From JBBAEA01 sp041656175 (GTDB taxonomy: Bacteria > Myxococcota_A > Bradymonadia > UBA4248), in contig JBBAEA010000080.1 in NCBI GenBank assembly GCA_041656175.1, positions 1 through 17,156 of the forward strand: a stretch of 17,156 bases of DNA, written 5' to 3'. Shown one piece after another: positions 5,418 to 12,045 of this stretch. Positions within the stretch are counted from its first letter, which is position 1. Every line of letters starts with the position of its first letter. The position numbers and the translations under genes were made by a program. The notes under the pieces were generated by a model that did no database searches, was not told the origin of the DNA, and worked only from the letters and a program-made list of their open reading frames with translations.

Positions 5418-8138
5418 ATGAGCGGCGAATTGGGGATGACAGAGTATGTAGCAGCTCCACGGAAAGAAAGGCGAGTTGAAGGCGTGGATTTAGAGAAGAT
5501 CGACGAACGCTTATTCGAGTGTGTCGAGTTTTTCCATAAACACGTAGAGGAGACGGATTACCGTAATTTAGAGTGGTATATGCAGCGAGCGAATCTGCGG
5601 TATGCTGCGGGCGACGATATTTACGAGGTGCTAGACGATTTTTTCATGGCGGCGCGCTGTTTGCATGATCGACATGCGATGCATCTAGATCTCAAGCCGC
5701 CCGAAATGTTTATGACGCGTCGCATTATACCCGTAGAACTTGGCATTATTAGCGGTATGCCGATGTTAACGCTAGAGTTTTCCGCGACCTATGGCTTGCC
5801 GCTTATGATGGTCTTGAGCAAAACTGCGCCTGACGAAATAATGAGTGAGGCTTGCCTATTTTCGACGTTTTTTAGAAGTGGTTTGGTAGGCGACTTCTAC
5901 GAGTTGGCGGGGCTATCGGCGGTGATCTACGCTGGCGTGATAGCTGCGATTGGTCGCGGTTTTGACGACGAAGCGGTACTCGCCCTTAATACCTACGCCA
6001 AAGCGCGAGATAGTTTGCGCGGTAGTCCGCCCGCGGCGGCGTTGGCTAAAATCAAGCGTTACGATGCTCTTAACGCGGCGTTGGCCTGCATGTGTAACGG
6101 CGATTTTGAAGTCATGAGTGAAATTTTAGCGCCAGTCGCTGAAGATTTTTTGGAGGATAGTCGTAAAAGAGCAGGAGATACCGAATTTTTTGCGCCTACG
6201 AAGTCGCCCACGCCGAAGTATTTCGACTCTTCCATCTTGACGATTTTGGCCTTAGTCACTCTGCGCGGTAAATCGATTCCTTTCCCCGAAACGGGGGCGT
6301 TCTCGCATTATCGCGATTTTGAGCGCGGGTTTACCGTGATGCCAGAGCGCAGAATAGAGATTCCGGGCTTAGACGAAGAAGCGCGGCGAATTTTACAAGA
6401 AGCGGGCATAGATCCAGACGCGATTGAAGACCAGGGTCAGGTAGATACGGGCTACAGAGACGAGAAGGCGGAGAGCGAAGCTAGAGCCTTGGAGATTTTG
6501 CTCGAACGACAGCGAGCAGCGCAAGAAGCGGTGCGTAAAAAATTGCTAGAACGCGATGAAGAGGACGAGGAAGAATTACGTACAGAAGACTTCCATCAGC
6601 CTCGCCTGAAACTGCGTGAGGATGACGAAGAGGAGGACGAGGAAAAGGCAAAAAAAGATTTTCAATCCTTTTTTGATGATCCCGAAGATGAACCGCCGGT
6701 GTATGAAGATGAGCCAGAGTCTGAGCCCGAAGTAAAAGCTAAAGTTAAGGACTTTTCGGACTTCTTTGAAAGCCACGACGAAGACGATGCAGAATCGCGT
6801 GAGCGACACGAAGACGAAGATAGTTTGCAAACAGATGTAGGTCAGAGCTACTCCGATTTTTTTGAGAACCTCAACGAAGCGGCAATACCAAAGTACGACG
6901 ATGGTTCGGCGGACGATATCGGGGCTGGAGCTAAAGAATTTTCGGCGAGCTTTTTTGATGAAGCGGCACAAGTGCCGGCGTTTCAGATGGAAGCAGATCT
7001 TGAGGAGCGGGAGCAAAGTGACCTACAAAGCGATGAGTCGCGTGATTTTACAAAGCTGTTTAGCCCTACGGCGAGTCGTGAGCCAGCGCTAAAGATGACG
7101 CTAGATGATGATGAAGAAGTGGAGGATGCGCCCAAGCCCGAGCCCAAAAAAGAGACTCCTGCCTATGAGCGTGATAACTCTCATATCGTTGAACAAGATC
7201 TGTCAAAAACTAGGGATTTTAGTAAAATATTTGAAGAAGATGATAAAATTCCGACAGATCTTCGTATGAGCGATGATGGTTCTGTGCCAGTAGCGCCTAT
7301 CGCCATAACATCAGTGCCACAAAAAGATGATCGCGAAGACGAAGTACTCAAGAGCCCCGAAAAGACGGTGGACTATGCAGCATTATTTGAAGAAGAGGAC
7401 GTGATTGCGACGGATCTTCGTATGAGCGATGACGAATCGGCGCCAGTAGTGCCTATGACTGCCAAATTGAAGATCGAGGATCTACAAGATGAAGGGGAAG
7501 CGCTTAGAAGTCCCGAAAAGACAGTAGACTATGCGGCGCTCTTTGATGAACTCGATGATGAGGCTAGGATAGAGCAAGAGAAGGAGCATGCGGATTTACT
7601 CAAAGAGCTGGAAGCTGCTCAAGAAGCGAAGCGGCGCCTAGAGGCTGAAGCGCATGCGGCACTAAAGTTAGAACTCGAAGAGGAGGAGCTGCTTGAGACG
7701 CCCGAGACGACGGAGGAGCGCCTAGCGCGCCTCATTGCAGAGCGCGACGCTGCAGCGAAGGCCGCCGCGCTAGAAGAGCGTGAGCGCCAACTTGCCGAGC
7801 TCGCGCGCATAGCTGAAGAGGGCCCCAAAGAGATCGTGACGCAGAGCTTACAGCTCTGCCCAGACGAAACGACAGATCCCGACGAAATAGTAGAGAAGGT
7901 ACAGCCAGAGGAACTGATTATTTCTCCATATACCTACACCGAACTCGATATGATCCACGAAAATATTGCAGAACGAGTTGAACTAGAAGAGGATATCACG
8001 GTGCACGATCTTTTGGCGCAAACAGAGCCGCAAGCGAAACCCGAGTTAAGCGTTGCGGATGATGACGATGACGTCCTACTAGTGGCACTAAACTACGATG
8101 AAGTAGCGGACGCAACAAAGGACGAAGATAAAGATTGA
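5418..8138 (+). CDS. Large acidic protein with helical N-terminal domain and eight DFxxFF-like motifs
   Basis: Product not firmly recognised. The ATG at 5418 is chosen over the GTG at 5412 because AGGTGAGG ends five bases before it, giving 906 aa. Residues ~15-290 form a helical domain. Its pattern (RYDALNAALACMCNGDFE, then a conserved-looking hydrophobic helix) weakly recalls Imm49-type proteins, which is an unverified impression. Residues ~340-760 are acidic and disordered, and carry a recurring aromatic motif at about 414 DFQSFF, 445 DFSDFF, 477 SYSDFF, 507 EFSASFF, 543 DFTKLF, 600 DFSKIF, 652 DYAALF and 704 DYAALF. The last three sit in 52-residue units that also share TDLRMSDD or SPEKTVDYAALF. 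Residues ~715-810 look like a charged coiled coil. No signal peptide or membrane segment is seen, so it is probably cytoplasmic. The motif array suggests a scaffold or a multi-site binding partner. Confidence 0.85.
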   Translation: MSGELGMTEYVAAPRKERRVEGVDLEKIDERLFECVEFFHKHVEETDYRNLEWYMQRANLRYAAGDDIYEVLDDFFMAARCLHDRHAMHLDLKPPEMFMTRRIIPVELGIISGMPMLTLEFSATYGLPLMMVLSKTAPDEIMSEACLFSTFFRSGLVGDFYELAGLSAVIYAGVIAAIGRGFDDEAVLALNTYAKARDSLRGSPPAAALAKIKRYDALNAALACMCNGDFEVMSEILAPVAEDFLEDSRKRAGDTEFFAPTKSPTPKYFDSSILTILALVTLRGKSIPFPETGAFSHYRDFERGFTVMPERRIEIPGLDEEARRILQEAGIDPDAIEDQGQVDTGYRDEKAESEARALEILLERQRAAQEAVRKKLLERDEEDEEELRTEDFHQPRLKLREDDEEEDEEKAKKDFQSFFDDPEDEPPVYEDEPESEPEVKAKVKDFSDFFESHDEDDAESRERHEDEDSLQTDVGQSYSDFFENLNEAAIPKYDDGSADDIGAGAKEFSASFFDEAAQVPAFQMEADLEEREQSDLQSDESRDFTKLFSPTASREPALKMTLDDDEEVEDAPKPEPKKETPAYERDNSHIVEQDLSKTRDFSKIFEEDDKIPTDLRMSDDGSVPVAPIAITSVPQKDDREDEVLKSPEKTVDYAALFEEEDVIATDLRMSDDESAPVVPMTAKLKIEDLQDEGEALRSPEKTVDYAALFDELDDEARIEQEKEHADLLKELEAAQEAKRRLEAEAHAALKLELEEEELLETPETTEERLARLIAERDAAAKAAALEERERQLAELARIAEEGPKEIVTQSLQLCPDETTDPDEIVEKVQPEELIISPYTYTELDMIHENIAERVELEEDITVHDLLAQTEPQAKPELSVADDDDDVLLVALNYDEVADATKDEDKD
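7215..7560 (+). repeat. 156-bp in-gene tandem repeat (52 codons)
   Basis: The motif codons for DFSKIF, DYAALF and DYAALF start at 7215, 7371 and 7527, exactly 156 bases apart. The accompanying ATDLRMSDD segments (from 7253 and 7409) show the same 156-base step. SPEKTVDYAALF is found twice. This is internal duplication of the disordered region. Confidence 0.85.
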
Positions 8139-8219
8139 GAATTTGCTATCAAGTGCAAAGAGAATGCTCTCATGGCTATAAACATTGCACTAACTAGAGA
8201 GTAGTTGTACTAATACAAA

Positions 8220-8234
8220 GCCCCAAAACGGGGC
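8220..8234 (+). terminator. Weak terminator-like hairpin
   Basis: GCCCC-AAAAC-GGGGC forms a 5-bp GC stem 82 bases after the stop of the acidic protein. No T tract follows, so intrinsic termination is doubtful. It could simply be a 3'-end stabilising hairpin. Confidence 0.35.
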
Positions 8235-8276
8235 ATTAAGGCTAAGAGCGCTTTGTGTCGAGGTTTATCGGATTAA

Positions 8277-8837
8277 ATGAAATATAGTTTCTTGATCATC
8301 GTTAGTTTGTGCATTTTTTCGGCGTATTCCTGTGCAAGCAAAATACAGAATTCGCAGCCCAAAGAGGACGCTGTGCTGGAGATAAAGGCGGAGCAAACGG
8401 CGCCTGTGAAAGAGCCTGAAACGACGAAGGCGCAACAGAGTGATAGCCCTGCGAGTGACGAAGCGGAGACGCAGAACACACTTGGCGCGCTCGTTGATGA
8501 CGAGGATTATGCGATCGAGGCTTACATTCGTTGCGACGCGAAAGTAGCGGAGCAGGGGCTAAGTAGCATAGGGACTGCTCCTAGCCCAACGCTAGAGGAG
8601 GCGCGCGATGCGGCGGTATTTAATGCTTGCCGTAACCTCTGTGCAGAACGCTACCAAGAGCGCGATATCGATGTGCTAACGATAGAATCTTTGCTTGATG
8701 ACTGCGCGGAGAGATGCTCTGATAGTGCAGAAGTGCTTGGCGTGACCTGTATTTTTGAAGGCGCCGAACTGCATAGTGAAGGTGAGTGGAGCCCAGAATA
8801 CGACGAGGCTCCAAGGAATGGTGCAGAGGATTTGTAG
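8277..8837 (+). CDS. Small exported Cys-rich protein, possible lipoprotein
   Basis: Not recognised as a named family; 186 aa. It opens with MKYSFLIIVSLCIFSAYSC, a typical export signal. Cys19 could be lipidated, but AYSC is a poor lipobox, so a periplasmic soluble form is equally possible. Residues ~25-75 are acidic and low-complexity, as expected for a flexible tether. The C-terminal part holds six cysteines, including two CxxxC pairs (CRNLC and CAERC) 20 residues apart in a predicted helical region. That could form a disulfide-locked helical hairpin. The gene ends five bases before the kinase start, so the two are almost certainly cotranscribed. I infer that it acts outside the membrane, perhaps as a partner of that kinase. 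The nearest Shine-Dalgarno-like GAGG is about 12 bases upstream of the ATG, which is far. Confidence 0.8.
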   Translation: MKYSFLIIVSLCIFSAYSCASKIQNSQPKEDAVLEIKAEQTAPVKEPETTKAQQSDSPASDEAETQNTLGALVDDEDYAIEAYIRCDAKVAEQGLSSIGTAPSPTLEEARDAAVFNACRNLCAERYQERDIDVLTIESLLDDCAERCSDSAEVLGVTCIFEGAELHSEGEWSPEYDEAPRNGAEDL

Positions 8838-8842
8838 CTCTT

Positions 8843-10447
8843 ATGGATGTTGGACAAACCATATCGCACTATCTTCTGAAGCAGAAAATCGGAGAGGGTG
8901 GCTTCGGCGATGTCTTCCTAGTGCAGGATCTGTGCACAAATCAGGAATTAGCGCTCAAATGCTCACGCCCCGACGCGGATGTGCTCCCCGATATGCATCA
9001 GCGCTTTTTGCGAGAAGTCGCCTGCGCACTTCGCTTACACCACCCCAATATTGTGCGGACTTATGAGCATGGCATGCTCCCTAACGGTGTGCTCTTTATC
9101 GTGATGGAGTTCATCGATGGGCTAGAGCTCGAAGACATCATGCGAAAGGAAGCACCGCTGAGTTTTAGCCGCAGCTCAAACATCGTTATACAGATCCTTG
9201 ACGCACTTCACGTCGCGCACAGCCAGGGAATTGTGCATCGCGACCTAAAGCCTGCCAACATCATGCTTAGCCAGATCCATGGGCGCCCCGATTTCGTGAA
9301 GCTGCTCGACTTTGGTATCGCAAAAGCCTTCGACGGCTCCCAGCCCGATCTCACCAAACAGAACTTGAGCAAAGAAGTTGGCTTCGGTACGCCGCAGTAT
9401 ATGGCAAAGGAGCAAATATTTGGCGGCGAAATTGGGCCTTTCACCGACATTTATGCGGTAGGTTTGCTTTATTATGAATTATTGACTGGCACGCAGCCCA
9501 TGATGGGGCCCACGCTCTCAGACATTATCTACAAACAGCTCAAGCTCGTCCCCTCCATCCCCGCGCCATTCGACCAAGGCCCCCTCCAAGATATTTTGCT
9601 CCAAGCCATGGCGAAAGACTCCAGCATGCGCTTTGCGTCTGCCACAGAGATGAAGCACAGCATCCTTCGCATCTTTGAGAGCTACCCGCAGTTTGTCCAA
9701 CAATACGACAGCGCCGTTCCAAGTACCCAACCCAATGCCCCAAGCTCCCTCAGCGACGCCGACACCTCGCTGATCGACAGTTCAATCTATACCGTCGACA
9801 ATGCACCCACGGTCGAAAACAAAGCCATCGGCATCGCCCCCCCACAAGCGAGCGCCTACACCAATAGCGCGGACATAACGCAGAACAACTACTCCAACGA
9901 AAGCACTACCACCGTCGAAGTCGCCCCCCTGCAAATCGAAAACCAAGAAGTCACACAATACATCGGACAAACCAACGCCGATACCCCTGTCGCTCCTGCC
10001 GCTCCAGCCTCTGATTTAAGCAGCGAAATGACAAACATCTTCCCCAAGCAAAGCGTCCCAAACATCAGCGAAGTCAATACATCCATTGTCATCCCCGACG
10101 ATAACTTGCGCGCCCTGTATCATGAGCAGCAAACACTTCGCCCCCAAAGCGCCGAATTCCACCAAAAACGCACCCGCGTCCTCGTCGGCAAAAACTTGCT
10201 CCACCGCCCCACAGGTGTCCAAAAAACGCGCCTACACAACCGCATCCAAATGAGCATCGCCTCATCGCGAATTTGGCGCCAATTCTACGCATCCTCATTC
10301 GCCCAAAAAATCCGCTCATACCGCATCGGCGCTCGCTTCCGCCACATCGTCGGCGAAATCTACCACTGCCACTTCGCCGCCCTCATCGCCATTATCTGCC
10401 TCCTAACACTCATACTTGTCGTGTCCATACTCATTATTTTGACGTAA
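8843..10447 (+). CDS. Hanks-type Ser/Thr protein kinase with C-terminal membrane tail
   Basis: The ATG at 8843 is preferred because the kinase fold begins at once (MDVGQTISHYLLKQKIGEGG), giving 534 aa. An in-frame GTG at 8786 would add 19 residues overlapping the preceding gene. Kinase landmarks are GEGGFG 17-22, Lys39 (LALK), HRDLKPAN 132-139, DFG 156-158 and GTPQYMAKEQ 182-191. The usual APE triplet reads AKE here, so the Pro is replaced by Lys. Residues ~290-440 are a Thr/Pro/Ala/Ser-rich linker. A basic segment (~440-505) leads to a strongly hydrophobic stretch at 508-534 that ends the protein, so it is probably tail-anchored with the kinase in the cytoplasm. From about 8950 the coding strand becomes strikingly C-rich, unlike the upstream plus-strand genes. 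Confidence 0.92.
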   Translation: MDVGQTISHYLLKQKIGEGGFGDVFLVQDLCTNQELALKCSRPDADVLPDMHQRFLREVACALRLHHPNIVRTYEHGMLPNGVLFIVMEFIDGLELEDIMRKEAPLSFSRSSNIVIQILDALHVAHSQGIVHRDLKPANIMLSQIHGRPDFVKLLDFGIAKAFDGSQPDLTKQNLSKEVGFGTPQYMAKEQIFGGEIGPFTDIYAVGLLYYELLTGTQPMMGPTLSDIIYKQLKLVPSIPAPFDQGPLQDILLQAMAKDSSMRFASATEMKHSILRIFESYPQFVQQYDSAVPSTQPNAPSSLSDADTSLIDSSIYTVDNAPTVENKAIGIAPPQASAYTNSADITQNNYSNESTTTVEVAPLQIENQEVTQYIGQTNADTPVAPAAPASDLSSEMTNIFPKQSVPNISEVNTSIVIPDDNLRALYHEQQTLRPQSAEFHQKRTRVLVGKNLLHRPTGVQKTRLHNRIQMSIASSRIWRQFYASSFAQKIRSYRIGARFRHIVGEIYHCHFAALIAIICLLTLILVVSILIILT

Positions 10448-10471
10448 ATTGCGGAATTTTACGGCTTTTTT
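10443..10471 (+). terminator. Terminator overlapping the stop codon of the second kinase
   Basis: CGTAAA (10443-10448) pairs with TTTACG (10458-10463), with further AA/TT pairing inside around a GCGG loop. Six T residues follow from 10466. The stem begins within the last codons of the kinase gene. Confidence 0.7.
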
Positions 10472-10475
10472 GGCT

Positions 10476-10622
10476 GGGGGGCTAATGCCCCCCTACGCGC
10501 GGGCTTCCTCGCAAAATGTGACAATTCCCGCATAATTGTGTGCGTTGTATTTGCTAATCGCGCATCCAACGCACACAATGCGGTCATTGCACCTTTTGCT
10601 CGGCGATCCCGCGCTACCCCCC
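10476..10622 (-). repeat. Dispersed hairpin element, copy B
   Basis: Read on the minus strand, this differs from copy C by about four substitutions plus a change in the terminal loop. The central stem ATTGTGTGCGTTG with CAACGCACACAAT is perfect over 13 bp. It is extended by CCGCA/TGCGG and CAAT/ATTG. GCGCGGG and CCCGCGC form an outer stem, and a 6-G/6-C hairpin closes one end. It sits between convergent genes, directly after the kinase terminator. Confidence 0.9.
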
Positions 10623-10899
10623 AGCGCCTTGCCACAATTCGCGCATAGCTCTGCAAGCAGCCTTAGCGCCAGCTAGTTAAAGACGAACTTCCTGCAAAAC
10701 GTCTTCTATATAATAGAGACCTTTGCACGGCCAAAAATTGTGAATTTAATTTTACAAATCCGATACAGTTTTAAATAAAATGAGATATTTTGTAGAGAAG
10801 CACAAGTTAAGAATGCTAATTAAATAAGGCAGCTGGAAGATAAAATGACATTTTATTCGAAAAGCGCTTAAAAGACTGCTTTCTTTTGGGAAGGGGGGT
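10623..10899. other. AT-rich non-coding stretch
   Basis: No gene is seen. A small stem AGACG/CGTCT lies near 10682-10706, followed by TATATAAT. Base composition from about 10730 to 10870 is much more AT-rich than the flanking genes, which fits a non-selected or acquired spacer between convergent transcription units. Confidence 0.5.
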
Positions 10900-10949
10900 A
10901 CGGGGGGAAACATCTTTTCTTTGGCACAAAGAAAAGGGTTTCCCCCCGT
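10900..10949. repeat. Very long near-perfect hairpin
   Basis: ACGGGGGGAAAC and ATCTTTTCTTTG (10900-10923), a GCA loop, then CAAAGAAAAG through TTTCCCCCCGT (10927-10949) form a 23-24-bp stem. The only irregularity is around AT versus C/C in the middle. It lies between convergent genes, 24 bases past the stop of the nucleotidyltransferase. It may block transcription from both sides, although there is no clear T tract. A diverged relative may occur at 16656-16720. Confidence 0.85.
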
Positions 10950-10972
10950 GCAAAGCTCTCTAATAGCGAGCT

Positions 10973-12043
10973 CTAAGAGCTGATCGCCGAAAGACCTTGG
11001 TGAAACAGTCTACCTATAAAATGTGGGCCGTCTAAAAGAACTCGCGAAAAGGCTTGGCACGCTTGACGACGGTCGTCGATTAAAAACATCGAAAAGCTGC
11101 GCTCCAGCACCCCCTTCGCAGCTTGGGCATGGGAATCCTCGCCCCAGACTAAACGCGTATTTTCTCGCCATGGTGAACTTTGTACTAAAACAGCCTCAAA
11201 GCGTTGCACATAGCGCTTGGCTAAAGCATAAAGTACGTGATTTTGGCAAGACAAGGGGTGGGGCCTTCGCGCGATAAGAGAAACAACAAGGGCAAAAAAG
11301 AGCGATCCCTTCTCTAAATGATAGCTTTTGGCAAACTCGTGTAGCTTCTCCCAGTCATCGACGCCACTATCCCAAAACGCGATGAGATCGAGTATAGGTT
11401 TTAGGGCGCCCCAATGCTGCATAGCATGTAATATCATGTGTAAATACACGTAGTGCCCAGCTAGGCTTAAGAATTTTGGGTAGAGGGGGTGCGGAGTGCT
11501 GAGTTCTAGGCACAGATCGATGGGGGGCTGTGGAAGAGGTGGCGGCGCCAATTGCCAATGCAACTCTACTGGCGCCCTTCCCCCTTCATGAAAAAACGCA
11601 TGCTGATTACTCGCCCAGTCCCTGCTCCCGTCTACGCGATGATAGCCTAGGGACTCTAAGTGTTTTTCGACAAGCGGCATGTCGTTTACCCGCAGCAAAA
11701 GATCGATGTCGCTGCTCTCGCGATATTGTGAGTGCGAATAAAATTGCTCTCCCCATAGCGCACCTTTGAGTAAAACACAGGGAACATCGGGAAAATCGCG
11801 TAAAATATGCTTTATACTTAGTGATAGCCATTTTCTTCGAGCAATGCTGTGCCAGTGCTCTTGCTCAAAACAGTGTGGAATTTCTCCCCATTTTGTTTTG
11901 GCCCACTCGTGAACGCTAGGGAAGATCCCCAAACTCCGTGCACGGCGTAGAACCGTATCGCTATGGCTTAAGTTTTGTGCGGGGTAGAGGAATTCCATCG
12001 CGTTTGCGAGGTAGCTATGCTTTTTTGGCCAGTTTTGTTCCAT
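10973..12043 (-). CDS. Nucleotidyltransferase-fold protein, NTP_transf_5-like
   Basis: The protein (356 aa from ATG 12043) matches the uncharacterised nucleotidyltransferase group by motif. LLKGA is at 91-95 and SDIDLL at 111-116 supplies the paired metal-binding aspartates. VELHWQL (159-165) supplies the third acidic position. A helical C-terminal half follows (HYVYLHMILHAMQHWGALKPILDLIAFW), as is usual for that family. The expected chemistry is transfer of a nucleotide to an unknown acceptor. Such genes are often found next to biosynthetic or peptide-modification clusters; here the neighbours are an AAA+ ATPase and an unknown basic protein. The ATG begins two bases after the stop of the ATPase gene, so translation is probably coupled. 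An in-frame GTG at 12046 and a TTG at 12055 would overlap that gene and are less likely. Confidence 0.85.
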   Translation of the reverse strand: MEQNWPKKHSYLANAMEFLYPAQNLSHSDTVLRRARSLGIFPSVHEWAKTKWGEIPHCFEQEHWHSIARRKWLSLSIKHILRDFPDVPCVLLKGALWGEQFYSHSQYRESSDIDLLLRVNDMPLVEKHLESLGYHRVDGSRDWASNQHAFFHEGGRAPVELHWQLAPPPLPQPPIDLCLELSTPHPLYPKFLSLAGHYVYLHMILHAMQHWGALKPILDLIAFWDSGVDDWEKLHEFAKSYHLEKGSLFFALVVSLIARRPHPLSCQNHVLYALAKRYVQRFEAVLVQSSPWRENTRLVWGEDSHAQAAKGVLERSFSMFLIDDRRQACQAFSRVLLDGPHFIGRLFHQGLSAISS

Positions 12044-12045
12044 CA

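Noticed and set aside
5685..5710. HLDLKPPE in the 906-aa protein looks like a kinase catalytic loop
   Set aside because: It occurs only about 90 residues from the N-terminus with no glycine loop or ATP-binding Lys before it and no DFG after it, so it is a coincidental match.
6576..7016. 146-codon hydrophobic minus-strand frame
   Set aside because: It is a shadow of the acidic Glu/Asp codons on the plus strand, whose complement reads as Phe/Leu/Val-rich.
8139..8276. tRNA or riboswitch in the gap before the exported protein
   Set aside because: Only short isolated stems are seen, with no cloverleaf or known riboswitch pattern.
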